Shown one piece after another: positions 24,760 through 33,727 of a stretch of DNA of 60,209 bases. Position 1 is the first letter of the stretch. Each line of letters opens with the position of its first letter. The notes beneath the pieces were generated by a model. That model saw nothing but the letters and a program-made list of their open reading frames with translations. It was not told the origin of the DNA and ran no database searches. The translations under genes were made by a program, and so were the position numbers. This DNA comes from Rhodobiaceae bacterium (GTDB lineage Bacteria; Pseudomonadota; Alphaproteobacteria; Rhizobiales; Tepidamorphaceae): NCBI GenBank assembly GCA_020637985.1, contig JACKJK010000014.1, positions 1 through 60,209 of the forward strand, given 5' to 3'.

Positions 24760-26088
24760 ATGTCATCCAAGCGATCGCCGCGGCGTGTCGGTCACCAGCT
24801 CGTGTCCCACGACATCCGTGTCGCGCACGGCCCCGTTCGCCGCCGCCGCATCGTCTACATCGCCGGCTACGATCCGCGCCCGCCCGAGGGCGCCAAGTAC
24901 GACCTGCTGAAGCGCGAGGCGGCGCGCTACTGCAAGGACCGGCCGGTCGACTTCACCATCAGCGATGTAGAACATGCGCCCGACGCCATGAGCGCGTGCT
25001 GGACGCTGTCGCTTGCCGGCGAAGGCTGGCGCAGCGAGGCCGAATACCTCTTCCTGCGCTGGGACGACATCGTCGCGCGCGACTTCGCCCGTTCCTTCCC
25101 CGAGCGGCTGCTGCGTTCCCTCGTCACGCTCGCCGACTACCTCGCCAGCGGCACCGTCTGGCGCATGGGGCGGATCTTTCACCGCACGCTCATGCTCTGG
25201 CCCTATCCCTTCGTCGCTCTCGCCGCCATCGTCGCGGCCGCCATCGCCGGCGGCTTCGGCGCCGGCAGCCTGCTTTCGGGCTTCGGCGCGGGCACATGGC
25301 TGTCGCTGGCCGGCGGCGTGCTGGCCGCGGGGGCCATCGCCTGCGCCGGAGCGCTGCTGACGCGGCGCACCTTCATCCAGCATCTGGCTGACCTGTGGTG
25401 CTTCTGCCGCGATTTCGCGATTTCGCGCCGCCCCGACATGGAAGAGCGCTGCGACCTCTTCGCCGACCGCATCCTCGAGGCCGTGCGCCGCGACGACGTC
25501 GATGAGACGCTGCTCATCGGCCACAGCTACGGCTGCATGATGATCGTCGAGGCGGTGGCGCGCGCGCTCGACAGGGATGAACAAGCCTTTGAAACCGGCG
25601 CGCCGGTTGGCGTCATCACGCTAGGATCGTGCATCGACACCTCGACGCTGCATCCGCGCGCCCACGCGCGCAAGGGCGCGGTGCGTCGCGTGGCGCAGTC
25701 GGACAAGCTATTGTGGGCGGAAATCCAGGGCCGCCAGGACATGATCAACTTCTATCTGGACGATCCCGGCGTTGCCGCCGGCCTTCCCGACGATTCGCAA
25801 CGTCCCAATCCGGTCGTCCGCGTCCTGACGCTGCTGGAAGTGCTCGGCACGGCCAACTACCGCCGGTTCCAGATGAACTATTTCCGCCTGCACTACCAGA
25901 CGATCTGCGCCAACGACCGCTCACATCCCTGGGACTACCTGCTGACGGTGGCTGGGCCGGATTCGCTGGCCGAGCGGATCGCCTTCTGGCACTGGCAACT
26001 GCGCTGGCGCGACTCCGAATACTACGCAAGCGTCCCGGTTCCCGTGCTTTCCGCCTTCCACAAGCCGTGGCGAGACCTATCTACGTAG
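24760..26088 (+). CDS. Membrane alpha/beta-hydrolase-like protein of unknown function
   Basis: A 442-residue protein. Residues 28-40 ('RRRRIVYIAGYDPRP') look like the first strand and turn of an alpha/beta hydrolase. A hydrophobic hairpin follows (about 148-170 and 178-200). Then comes 'LLIGHSYGCMMIVEAVARAL' with nucleophile-elbow Ser256 in GHSYG. A possible later acid is in 'LWAEIQGRQDMINFYLDDPG'. The end is rich in aromatic residues ('RFQMNYFRLHYQTIC', 'FWHWQLRWRDSEYY'). So the fold seems interrupted by two membrane helices. It is conserved next to xseB in related genomes as far as I recall, but has no named function. AGGGAA lies 6 bases before ATG 24760. Confidence 0.75.
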   Translation: MSSKRSPRRVGHQLVSHDIRVAHGPVRRRRIVYIAGYDPRPPEGAKYDLLKREAARYCKDRPVDFTISDVEHAPDAMSACWTLSLAGEGWRSEAEYLFLRWDDIVARDFARSFPERLLRSLVTLADYLASGTVWRMGRIFHRTLMLWPYPFVALAAIVAAAIAGGFGAGSLLSGFGAGTWLSLAGGVLAAGAIACAGALLTRRTFIQHLADLWCFCRDFAISRRPDMEERCDLFADRILEAVRRDDVDETLLIGHSYGCMMIVEAVARALDRDEQAFETGAPVGVITLGSCIDTSTLHPRAHARKGAVRRVAQSDKLLWAEIQGRQDMINFYLDDPGVAAGLPDDSQRPNPVVRVLTLLEVLGTANYRRFQMNYFRLHYQTICANDRSHPWDYLLTVAGPDSLAERIAFWHWQLRWRDSEYYASVPVPVLSAFHKPWRDLST

Positions 26089-26221
26089 GCAATGCAGCGG
26101 CCCTGCACGGAAAATGCGCGCCCGCGACCCGTTGAAGCACCGCACGGGCCTTCACAAGCCGCCCGTGATCGTGTCAGGTTGCCGGGCCCTTTCGGGGGCT
26201 GGATATGGACGGCAATGTATC

Positions 26222-28144
26222 GTGACGACACCCTCGAAAACGCCCCTGCTCGATTCCGTCAGCACGCCGCAGGACCTGCGCAAGCTCGATGAATCCCAGC
26301 TCCCGCAGCTGGCCGAGGAATTGCGCCAGGAAACGATCGACGCGGTGTCCGTCACCGGCGGCCACCTCGGCGCCGGTTTAGGCGTCGTCGAGCTGACGGT
26401 GGCGCTGCACTACCTGTTCGACACTCCGCGCGACACCCTGATCTGGGACGTCGGCCACCAGGCCTATCCGCACAAGATCCTGACCGGGCGGCGCGATCGC
26501 ATCCGCACCCTGCGCCAGGCCGGCGGGCTGTCCGGCTTCACCAAGCGCGCGGAGAGCGAATACGACCCCTTCGGCACGGGCCATTCGTCGACGTCGATCT
26601 CGGCGGGGCTGGGGTTTGCCGTGGCACGCGATCTCGACGGTGAGGATTCCAACGTCATCTGCGTCATCGGCGACGGTGCGATGTCCGCCGGCATGGCCTA
26701 CGAGGCGATGAATAACGCCGGCGCGCGCCACGAGCGCCTGATCGTCATCCTCAACGACAACGACATGTCGATCGCCCCGCCGGTCGGCGCGATGAGCGCC
26801 TATCTCGCGCGCCTCGTGTCCGGGCGCACCTACCTCACCCTGCGCGAGACCGCCAAGCAGCTGACCGCGCGTTTGCCCAAGACCTGGGACAGGGCGATCA
26901 CCCGCGCGGTGGAACATGCGCGCACCTATTTCACTGGCGGCACGCTGTTCGAGGAGATGGGCTTCTACTACGTCGGCCCCATCGACGGACATAACCTCGA
27001 CCACCTGTTGCCGATCCTGAAGAACGTAAAGGCGACGAAGGACGGCCCGATCCTGGTGCATGTGGTCACCGAGAAGGGCAAGGGCTACGAGCCGGCGGAA
27101 AAGTCCGCCGACAAGTACCACGGCGTCGCCCGGTTCAACGTGGTCACCGGCGAACAGGCCAAGGGCCGGCCCAACGCGCCGAGCTACACGAAGGTGTTCG
27201 CCGAAAGCCTTGTCGCGCAGGCGCGTGACGACGACAGGATCGTCGCCGTCACCGCGGCGATGCCGTCCGGCACCGGGCTCGACCTGTTCGGCCAGGCGTT
27301 TCCCGAACGCACCTTCGACGTCGGCATCGCCGAACAGCACGCGGTGACCTTCGCGGCCGGGCTTGCCTGCAAGGGCTACAAGCCGTTCGCGGCGATCTAC
27401 TCGACCTTCCTGCAGCGCGCCTACGACCAGGTCGTGCACGATGTCGCCGTCCAGCGCCTGCCGGTGCGTTTTGCCATCGACCGCGCCGGTCTCGTCGGTG
27501 CCGACGGCCCGACCCACGCCGGCGCCTATGACATCGCCTACCTTGCCTGCCTGCCGGATTTCGTCGTCATGGCGGCTGCCGACGAGGCGGAACTCGCCCG
27601 CATGGTGGCAACGGCGGTCGCCATCGACGATCGCCCCAGCGCGTTGCGCTACCCGCGCGGCGAAGGCGTCGGCGTCGAGATGCCGCAGCGCCCCGAACCG
27701 CTGGAGATCGGCCGTGGCCGTATCCTGCGCGAGGGGACTTCGGTCGCCATCCTGTCGCTGGGAACCCGCCTTGCCGCATCGCTCGCCGCGGCCGAGGAAC
27801 TCGGTGGCTACGGCCTGTCGGCGACCGTCGCCGACGCGCGCTTCGCCAAGCCGCTCGACCGTGACCTGATCCTGCGCCTTGCCCGCGAGCACGAGGTCGT
27901 GGTGACGGTGGAGGAAGGGTCGTCCGGCGGCTTTGGCGCCGCCGTCCTGCACCTGCTTGCCCGCGAAGGCGCGCTGGACGCGGGCCTGCGTATCCGCCCG
28001 CTGGTCCTGCCCGACCGCTTCATCGACCAGGCCGCGCCGGATGCGATGTATGCAGAAGCTGGCCTCGACGCGCGCGGCATCGTGACGGCGGTCCTCTCGG
28101 CGCTCGGCCGCGATACGGCGGCCCCTGCCAACCGCAGCGCCTGA
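26222..28144 (+). CDS. dxs: 1-deoxy-D-xylulose-5-phosphate synthase
   Basis: A 640-residue thiamine diphosphate enzyme, the normal Dxs length. It has 'DTLIWDVGHQAYPHKILTGRR', the TPP motif 'GDGAMSAGMAYEAMNNAG', 'YYVGPIDGHNLDHLLPIL', and the second-domain 'DVGIAEQHAVTFAAGLA' with the conserved Glu. It condenses pyruvate and glyceraldehyde-3-phosphate to DXP, the entry to the MEP isoprenoid pathway and a precursor for thiamine and pyridoxal. The start is GTG 26222, chosen because the family sequence begins there ('TPSKTPLLDSV') and the longer open frame lacks conservation. It follows the membrane hydrolase-like gene by 133 bases. Confidence 0.96.
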   Translation: MTTPSKTPLLDSVSTPQDLRKLDESQLPQLAEELRQETIDAVSVTGGHLGAGLGVVELTVALHYLFDTPRDTLIWDVGHQAYPHKILTGRRDRIRTLRQAGGLSGFTKRAESEYDPFGTGHSSTSISAGLGFAVARDLDGEDSNVICVIGDGAMSAGMAYEAMNNAGARHERLIVILNDNDMSIAPPVGAMSAYLARLVSGRTYLTLRETAKQLTARLPKTWDRAITRAVEHARTYFTGGTLFEEMGFYYVGPIDGHNLDHLLPILKNVKATKDGPILVHVVTEKGKGYEPAEKSADKYHGVARFNVVTGEQAKGRPNAPSYTKVFAESLVAQARDDDRIVAVTAAMPSGTGLDLFGQAFPERTFDVGIAEQHAVTFAAGLACKGYKPFAAIYSTFLQRAYDQVVHDVAVQRLPVRFAIDRAGLVGADGPTHAGAYDIAYLACLPDFVVMAAADEAELARMVATAVAIDDRPSALRYPRGEGVGVEMPQRPEPLEIGRGRILREGTSVAILSLGTRLAASLAAAEELGGYGLSATVADARFAKPLDRDLILRLAREHEVVVTVEEGSSGGFGAAVLHLLAREGALDAGLRIRPLVLPDRFIDQAAPDAMYAEAGLDARGIVTAVLSALGRDTAAPANRSA

Positions 28145-28179
28145 ACGGTTTTTCCGGCGCGCGAAAAAGCCGGATTTCC

Positions 28180-28194
28180 TTAAAAGGCGGTGAA
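28180..28194 (+). promoter_or_regulatory. Possible CtrA-like site before the TadG-like gene
   Basis: TTAA, seven bases, then TGAA differs by one base from the TTAA-N7-TTAA motif of the alphaproteobacterial cell-cycle regulator CtrA. It lies about 75 bases upstream of the TadG-like start. A single near match could be chance. Confidence 0.3.
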
Positions 28195-28268
28195 TTGATT
28201 TAGCTGGCGATTGAAACCTGGCTGTCAATCTGGCCCCCAGTGAAAAACCTCACAGGGGTGTGCGGAAG

Positions 28269-29798
28269 ATGTTTGGGTCGATAGCAAAAAGAGCCAGGGC
28301 ACTCGTCCGGCGCTATCGCCGCGACGAAAAGGGCAACATCGCGATCATGGCGGCCATGCTCGCCTTGCCGATGCTGGCCATCAGCGGGGCGGCAGTGGAT
28401 TTCTCGCGCGCGGTATCGGCGCGCAGCTATATGGGCAATGCGCTCGATTCTGCCTTGCTGGCGCTGGCGCGCCTGCCGGCCATGCCGGACCAGCAGGCCA
28501 ATGCCTTCGTCAAGAACTTCGTCGGCGACGTGCTCGCCGCCAATGGCAGCGAACTCGACTGGAGCCTCAGCCGCGTCAGCCAGGGCCTATACACCATCGG
28601 CGCCACGCTCCATGCGACGGTCGGCACGTCCGTGCTCGGCATCATGAGCATGGAATCCATCGGCGTCGACGTGACCAGCGAGGTGACACGCGACAACAAG
28701 GCGGTGGAAGTGGTGCTGGTCCTGGACAACACCGGCTCGATGGGCTCGAACGGCAAGATCCAGGCGCTGCGCGCGGCGACCAACAACCTGCTCGACACGC
28801 TTTTCGCTTCGCCCGTGGCCGAGGAAAAGGTCAAGGTCGGGCTGGTTCCCTTCGTCACATCGGTCAACATCATGGCCGACGGCTTCAAGACCGCATGGAT
28901 CGACAAGAACGGCGAAGCGCGCAACAACGGCATCAACTTCGATCCGCATTCGGGACCGACCAACCATTTCGCGCTCTTCGCCACCATGAAGGGCGTCGAG
29001 TGGAAGGGTTGCGTCGAGGCGCGTCCTGCCCCCTATGACGTGCAGGACACCCCGCCCCATCCCGGCGACAAGGACACCCTGTGGGTGCCCTACCTGTGGC
29101 CCGACGAGCCGGACATCGGCTGGGGCTACTCCAACAACTACCTGCCCGATGGCAATACGGGGACGGCCGAGGAGCGCCAGCGCGACACCCACAAGTATGC
29201 CGGTTCCACGCCCAGCATCGACGAGGTGCCGTCGTCCACGCGGGGCCCCAACAAGGCATGCCCGCAGCCGCTGCGCCCGCTCACCAACGACGTCGAGGTC
29301 CTCAAGGCTGACGCGGACAAGATGACGCCCTGGAACAATTCGGGCACCAACATCGCCCTTGGTCTTGCCTGGGGCTGGCGCGTGCTCTCGCCCGAGGCTC
29401 CGTTCTCCGAAGGCGTCGAGTACGACGACGAGGACGTCCAGAAGGTGCTGATCCTGCTCACCGACGGACGCAACGAGGTCGTTCGCCAGAACACCCACAA
29501 CAAGTCCGACTACAACGGCTATGGCTACATCGGAGCCGGCATCCTTGGCGCGGATTCCACGAGCGAAGGCGTCGATATCGTGAACTCCAAGGTCGAGACC
29601 CTGTGTGGCTCCATCAAGGGCAAGGGCATCCGCATCTACACGATCACCTTCCAGCTCAATGACAGCGATCTGAAGTCGATCTTCCGGCAGTGCGCCACCT
29701 CGCCGGACATGTACTTCGACAGTCCCTCGGCACAGGCCCTGAGCAGCAACTTCCAGGCCATCGCGGCCGACCTGTCGAACATCCGCATCTCGAAATAG
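28269..29798 (+). CDS. TadG-like protein with TadE-type helix and vWA domain
   Basis: About 509 residues. The N-terminus 'RRYRRDEKGNIAIMAAMLALPMLAISGAAVDFSRA' (13-49) is the basic stretch plus single membrane helix of Flp pilus TadE/TadG proteins. A von Willebrand factor A domain starts near residue 148 with 'VVLVLDNTGSMGSNGK'; Asp153, Thr155 and Ser157 form a MIDAS-like metal site. Later motifs are 'SGTNIALGLAWGWRVLSP' and 'KVLILLTDGRNE'. TadG helps Flp/Tad pilus assembly, but no other tad gene is in view, so it may be an orphan. ATG 28269 is preferred to GTG 28260. A strong terminator follows. Confidence 0.87.
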   Translation: MFGSIAKRARALVRRYRRDEKGNIAIMAAMLALPMLAISGAAVDFSRAVSARSYMGNALDSALLALARLPAMPDQQANAFVKNFVGDVLAANGSELDWSLSRVSQGLYTIGATLHATVGTSVLGIMSMESIGVDVTSEVTRDNKAVEVVLVLDNTGSMGSNGKIQALRAATNNLLDTLFASPVAEEKVKVGLVPFVTSVNIMADGFKTAWIDKNGEARNNGINFDPHSGPTNHFALFATMKGVEWKGCVEARPAPYDVQDTPPHPGDKDTLWVPYLWPDEPDIGWGYSNNYLPDGNTGTAEERQRDTHKYAGSTPSIDEVPSSTRGPNKACPQPLRPLTNDVEVLKADADKMTPWNNSGTNIALGLAWGWRVLSPEAPFSEGVEYDDEDVQKVLILLTDGRNEVVRQNTHNKSDYNGYGYIGAGILGADSTSEGVDIVNSKVETLCGSIKGKGIRIYTITFQLNDSDLKSIFRQCATSPDMYFDSPSAQALSSNFQAIAADLSNIRISK

Positions 29799-29832
29799 AC
29801 CAGCGTTCGCGTCACTGTTTCGCCTTTGCTAT

Positions 29833-29867
29833 AGCTCGCTGCACATTTGTGCAGCGGGCTTTTCTTT
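29833..29867 (+). terminator. Rho-independent terminator after the TadG-like gene
   Basis: AGCTCGCTGCAC and GTGCAGCGGGCT form a 12-bp stem (one G-U pair in RNA) with an ATTT loop, followed directly by TTTCTTT. It lies 34 bases after the stop codon and just before tlyA, separating the two transcription units. This is the clearest intrinsic terminator in the window. Confidence 0.9.
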
Positions 29868-29889
29868 CATGCAGCAGAAGGACCGACAG

Positions 29890-30648
29890 ATGCGGCTGGA
29901 CGAGGCGCTGGTGGCGCGCGGGCTCGCTCCCTCGCGCTCGCGCGCCCGCGACCAGGTGCTGCGCGGCTGCGTCAGCGTTGAGGGGCGCATCGAGACGAAG
30001 CCCGCCCGCATGGTCGCCACCAGCGCCGACATCGCGGTTGCAGATCCCGCCGGCGAATACGTGTCCCGCTCAGCATTGAAGCTCGTCGCCGGGCTCGACG
30101 CGGCGGGCTTCGACGTTGCCGGCTGCCACGCCCTCGATGTCGGCGCCTCGACCGGTGGCTTCACGCAGGTGCTGCTGGAGCGCGGCGCCGCCCATGTCGT
30201 GGCGCTCGATGTCGGCAGCGGACAGATTGCAGCGCCGCTGCGCGAGGACGCCCGCGTCACCGTCATGGAAGGCGTCAACGCGCGCGAGGTTTTGCCCGTC
30301 CACCTGCCCTATGCGCCCGACCTCGTGGTTGCCGACGTTTCCTTCATTTCCCTGAAGTTCGTGTTGCCGGTTGTCCTTGGACTTGCCGCGACGCATGCGC
30401 GCGCCGTGGTGCTGTTCAAGCCGCAGTTCGAGGTCGGCCGCGAGGCCCTCGGCAAGGGCGGCATCGTGCGCGACGATGCTGCCGCCGCAGCGGCCTTCGA
30501 GGCCGTTGGTGACCTGATCCTGCAACTGGGATGGCGTATCGTGGCGACATGCGAGTCTCCGATTGCCGGCGGCGATGGCAATCGAGAGCGGCTGATCTGT
30601 GCGCGACATGCGTCGGTGCCCGCTGCCTCGACCTCGCCCTTGTCCTGA
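29890..30648 (+). CDS. tlyA: TlyA family rRNA 2'-O-methyltransferase
   Basis: A 252-residue protein with an N-terminal S4 RNA-binding domain ('MRLDEALVARGLAPSRSRARDQVLRGCVSVEG', residues 1-35) and a C-terminal FtsJ-like Rossmann methyltransferase ('HALDVGASTGGFTQVLLERGA', 'VVADVSFISLKFVLP', 'FKPQFEVG'). TlyA enzymes methylate riboses of 16S and/or 23S rRNA; older annotation as hemolysin is misleading. ATG 29890 is chosen for its Shine-Dalgarno AAGGA 7 bases upstream and because the S4 domain begins there. A dxs-tlyA neighbourhood is common in alphaproteobacteria. Confidence 0.92.
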   Translation: MRLDEALVARGLAPSRSRARDQVLRGCVSVEGRIETKPARMVATSADIAVADPAGEYVSRSALKLVAGLDAAGFDVAGCHALDVGASTGGFTQVLLERGAAHVVALDVGSGQIAAPLREDARVTVMEGVNAREVLPVHLPYAPDLVVADVSFISLKFVLPVVLGLAATHARAVVLFKPQFEVGREALGKGGIVRDDAAAAAAFEAVGDLILQLGWRIVATCESPIAGGDGNRERLICARHASVPAASTSPLS

Positions 30649-30683
30649 CCTATCCTTTTCGGAACATCGGTCAGGAGGCCGCC

Positions 30684-31811
30684 ATGCCCGACGCGCACGG
30701 CTATCACCCAAATCGCCATCGTCCTTCGCTTGCGCGCACGCTCATGCGTGGCGCCTACGCCGCGCGCCAGGTTGCCCGCTTCGGCTGGTTCACCGGCCAG
30801 CGGCTCACCATCCAGCGGATGGCGGGGCGCGATGACACCCGAGCAACCGATGCCGGAGGGGTCGACGCATCCCGGCCTGCAGGCCGCCCCGCCGGAGCCG
30901 ATCTTGTCGCCGGCATCCGCGACCTCTTCGCCCGCGACCTCGCCAATGCCGAGTCCGGATACTACCCGCTGCCACGCGACGCCGACGGTACGCCGATGCA
31001 GATGCTCGCCCGCGCCCGCGCCATGTTCGCCGATCTGCCGACGTCGAACCGCCGGCGCCTCGAAGACGATGGCCAGGAAGTGTTTCGCGAGTTGCGCGCG
31101 CAGGGGGAGGCATCCGGCCTGCCGCGCTACTACCTGCAGAATTTCCACTTCCAGACCGATGGCTATCTCAGCGACGGCTCGGCGCGTCTCTACGACACCC
31201 AGGTCGAGGTGCTGTTCAACGGCACCGCCAACGCCATGCGCCGCCAGGCGCTGGTTCCGGTCGCGCAATTCATCGAGGGCAGGGACCAGCGCAAGCTGCA
31301 ACTGACCGATGTCGCCTGCGGTACCGGCCGCTACCTGCGCATGCTGCGCGAGGCCTTCCCGCGCCTCCGCCTGACCGGCATCGACCTCTCCGAGTCCTAT
31401 CTGCGCGAGGCCCGCCGCCATATCGGCAGCCGCTATCCCGTGCGCCTCGTCATGGGCAACGCCGAGGCCCTGCCGCTGCCGGACGAAAGCCAGGACATCG
31501 TCACCTCGGTGTTCCTGTACCACGAGCTTCCCGCAAAGGTGCGGCGTGTCGTGGCGGGCGAGTTCGCCCGTGTGCTCAGGCCCGGCGGCATCCTCGTGTT
31601 CACCGACTCCCTGCAGATCGGCGACGTCGATGGCTACGACAAGGTTCTGGAATCCTTCCCCGGCCGCTTTCACGAGCCCTACTACGACGGCTATATTCGC
31701 GACGATCTCGACACGCTGTTCGGCGCGGCCGGCCTGCAGCCCGTCAGCCACGCGCCGGCCTTCCTGTCGAAGGTGTCGGTCTACTGCAAGGGACAGCCGG
31801 TGGGTGCATGA
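30684..31811 (+). CDS. Class I SAM-dependent methyltransferase
   Basis: A 375-residue protein. The SAM-binding core is in the second half: motif I 'LTDVACGTGRYLRMLREAFP' near residue 210, then 'LTGIDLSESYLREARRHI', 'RLVMGNAEALPLPDESQDIVTSVFLYHELP' and 'EFARVLRPGGILVFTDSLQIGD'. The N-terminal 150 residues ('LMRGAYAARQVARFGWFTGQRLT', 'YYLQNFHFQTDGYLSDGSARLYD') are characteristic of a group of alphaproteobacterial and cyanobacterial methyltransferases of unknown substrate. AGGAGG precedes ATG 30684. It overlaps the LysE-type gene by four bases (ATGA). Confidence 0.88.
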   Translation: MPDAHGYHPNRHRPSLARTLMRGAYAARQVARFGWFTGQRLTIQRMAGRDDTRATDAGGVDASRPAGRPAGADLVAGIRDLFARDLANAESGYYPLPRDADGTPMQMLARARAMFADLPTSNRRRLEDDGQEVFRELRAQGEASGLPRYYLQNFHFQTDGYLSDGSARLYDTQVEVLFNGTANAMRRQALVPVAQFIEGRDQRKLQLTDVACGTGRYLRMLREAFPRLRLTGIDLSESYLREARRHIGSRYPVRLVMGNAEALPLPDESQDIVTSVFLYHELPAKVRRVVAGEFARVLRPGGILVFTDSLQIGDVDGYDKVLESFPGRFHEPYYDGYIRDDLDTLFGAAGLQPVSHAPAFLSKVSVYCKGQPVGA

Positions 31812-32449
31812 CGCTCGAATGGGGGGTGCTTTTCGGCGCGGCGGCCGCTGGCGCGCTCTACATCCTCGCGCCCGGGCCCGCTGTGCTGGCGCTCATCGCC
31901 ATCGGCGCCGCGCGCGGACGCCGCGATGCCTTGCAGTTTGTCGCGGGTCACCTTGCCGGTGACCTGCTGTGGTGCGGTCTTGCGCTGGTGGCGATCATCG
32001 GCGCGCATGTCGTTGACCCGCGCCTCTTCCATGCGCTTGCGGTCGTCTGCGGCATCTACCTGGGCTGGCTCGGCCTGCGCGCGCTGGCGACCCGGCGCGC
32101 GGGCACGCAGCCGGACGCGCTGGTGCCAAGACGCCCGCTGATGCGCGGGCTGATCTTCGGATTGACCAACCCGAAGAGCTATCCCGTCGCGCTCGCCATG
32201 TTCACCGCGTTGCTCGCCACCGCTTCCGCCAGCCTGCGCTGGGCCGACATGCCGCCGCTGCTGGCAGCCGCAATCGTCGGCTGCGTTGCCGGCAACGTGG
32301 TGCTGGTCTGGCTCATCGGCACCAGCCTGCTGCGGCGGCTCTACGTGCGCCACGCGATCTGGATCATCCGCGCCACCGGCGCGCTGTTCGTCTTCTTCGC
32401 CGTGACTACGCTCTGGCAGGCGATCGAAGGGTTGATGCTGGGCGTATGA
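31808..32449 (+). CDS. LysE family translocator
   Basis: A 213-residue inner-membrane protein with about six helices. It has the RhtB/LysE features 'APGPAVLALIAIGAARGRRDALQFVAGHLAGDLLWCGLALVAI', 'YLGWLGLRAL' and 'GLIFGLTNPKSYPVALAMF'. The family exports amino acids and related metabolites. The substrate is unknown. ATGA overlap with the methyltransferase gene implies coupled translation and perhaps a shared metabolite. It ends 15 bases before the convergent ald gene. Confidence 0.88.
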   Translation: MTLEWGVLFGAAAAGALYILAPGPAVLALIAIGAARGRRDALQFVAGHLAGDLLWCGLALVAIIGAHVVDPRLFHALAVVCGIYLGWLGLRALATRRAGTQPDALVPRRPLMRGLIFGLTNPKSYPVALAMFTALLATASASLRWADMPPLLAAAIVGCVAGNVVLVWLIGTSLLRRLYVRHAIWIIRATGALFVFFAVTTLWQAIEGLMLGV

Positions 32450-32464
32450 GCGCCGCCTGGCGCT

Positions 32465-33583
32465 CTACAGTCCCAGTTCCGCTTCCGCCGGCACGTAGTG
32501 ATAGCCGAGAGCCTCGGCGACCGCCTTGTAGGTCACCTTGCCCTTGTGCACGTTGAGGCCGGCGCGCAGGTGCGGGTCGCGGCCAAGTGCCGCGCGATAG
32601 CCGTTGTTGGCGATCGCCAGCGTGAACGGCAGCGTTGCATTGTTGAGCGCGAAGGTGGACGTGCGCGCGACGCCGCCGGGCATGTTGGCGACGCAATAGT
32701 GCACCACCTCGTGCACCTTGTAGGTCGGCTCGGCATGGGTGGTGGCATGCGCGGTTTCGCACATCCCGCCCTGGTCGATGGCAACATCGACGATCACCGA
32801 GCCGCGCTTCATCTTCCTGACCATGTCCTCGGTCACGAGCTTGGGCGCGGAAGCTCCCGGCACCAGCACCGCACCGATCACGAGGTCGGCGCCGAGCACG
32901 TATTCCTCGATCGCCGTCGCGGTCGAATAGACGGTGTTGAGCTTGACGCCGTAGTGCATGTCGAGTTCGGCGAGCCGGGCGATCGACCTGTCGATCACGG
33001 TCACGTGGGCTTCCAGGCCCATCGCCATTCTGGCCGCATTGGTGCCGACCACCCCGCCGCCGATGATGACGACGCGCGCAGCCGGAACGCCGGGCACGCC
33101 GCCCAGCAGCATGCCACGCCCGCCGCCTTCCATCTCCAGGCAATGGGCGCCGGCCTGGATCGACATGCGCCCCGCCACCTCGCTCATCGGCGCCAGCAGC
33201 GGCAGCCCGCCGCGTGCGTCGGTAACGGTCTCGTAGGCGATACAGATGGCGCCGGACTCGACGAGGTCCTTCGTCTGCTCCGGGTCGGGCGCCAGATGCA
33301 GGTAGGTGAACAGGATCTGCCCGTCACGCAGCATCTTGCGTTCGGCCGCCTGCGGTTCCTTCACCTTGACGATCATCTCGGCTGCGTCGAACACCGCCTT
33401 GGCGTCGGGTGCGATCTTCGCGCCGGCGGCCTCGTAGTCGGCGTCGTCGAAGCCGATTTCGTGGCCCGCATTGTGCTGCACGGTCACCGTATGTCCGGCA
33501 CCGACCGCCTCGCGCACCGAGGCCGGCGTCAGGCCGACGCGGTATTCGTGAACCTTGATTTCCTTCGGCACGCCGATGTGCAT
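32465..33583 (-). CDS. ald: Alanine dehydrogenase
   Basis: A 372-residue NAD-dependent enzyme converting L-alanine to pyruvate and ammonia, and the reverse. Family features are 'MHIGVPKEIKVHEYRVGLTPASVREAVGAGH' at the start, 'LFTYLHLAPDPEQTKDL' with the substrate His, the Rossmann 'VVIIGGGVVGTNAARMAMGLEAHV', and 'VDVAIDQGGMCETAHATTH'. The length is the family norm (about 370). GGGAGGATCCC precedes ATG 33583. It is divergent from an Lrp/AsnC regulator, the classic ald/aldR arrangement, so alanine-dependent activation by that regulator is likely. Confidence 0.97.
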   Translation of the reverse strand: MHIGVPKEIKVHEYRVGLTPASVREAVGAGHTVTVQHNAGHEIGFDDADYEAAGAKIAPDAKAVFDAAEMIVKVKEPQAAERKMLRDGQILFTYLHLAPDPEQTKDLVESGAICIAYETVTDARGGLPLLAPMSEVAGRMSIQAGAHCLEMEGGGRGMLLGGVPGVPAARVVIIGGGVVGTNAARMAMGLEAHVTVIDRSIARLAELDMHYGVKLNTVYSTATAIEEYVLGADLVIGAVLVPGASAPKLVTEDMVRKMKRGSVIVDVAIDQGGMCETAHATTHAEPTYKVHEVVHYCVANMPGGVARTSTFALNNATLPFTLAIANNGYRAALGRDPHLRAGLNVHKGKVTYKAVAEALGYHYVPAEAELGL

Positions 33584-33664
33584 GGGATCCTCCCGTAGTT
33601 CGCCGGTCGCACTGTCTGCGCCGGCCGTTGGGGAAATCATGCCTCAAGCGGCTTGAAATCTTCG

Positions 33665-33707
33665 TGCAAAGCGATGCAATAGAATCACGAAATTCGCAGG
33701 AAATTCG
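33665..33707. promoter_or_regulatory. Direct repeats between ald and the Lrp-type regulator
   Basis: GAAATTCG occurs at 33689-33696 and again at 33700-33707, an 11-base period. TGCAA occurs at 33665-33669 and 33675-33679, a 10-base period. Helically phased repeats in a divergent promoter region suit an Lrp/AsnC octamer that wraps DNA. Confidence 0.5.
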
Positions 33708-33727
33708 AACAGGAACCGTTTTATGCA

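Noticed and set aside
26378..28228. A 616-codon minus-strand open frame opposite dxs
   Set aside because: dxs is certain; the antisense frame has no family features and lacks a sensible start signal.
29890..30648. Hemolysin function for TlyA
   Set aside because: The S4 plus FtsJ-like architecture points to an rRNA methyltransferase; the hemolysin name is historical.
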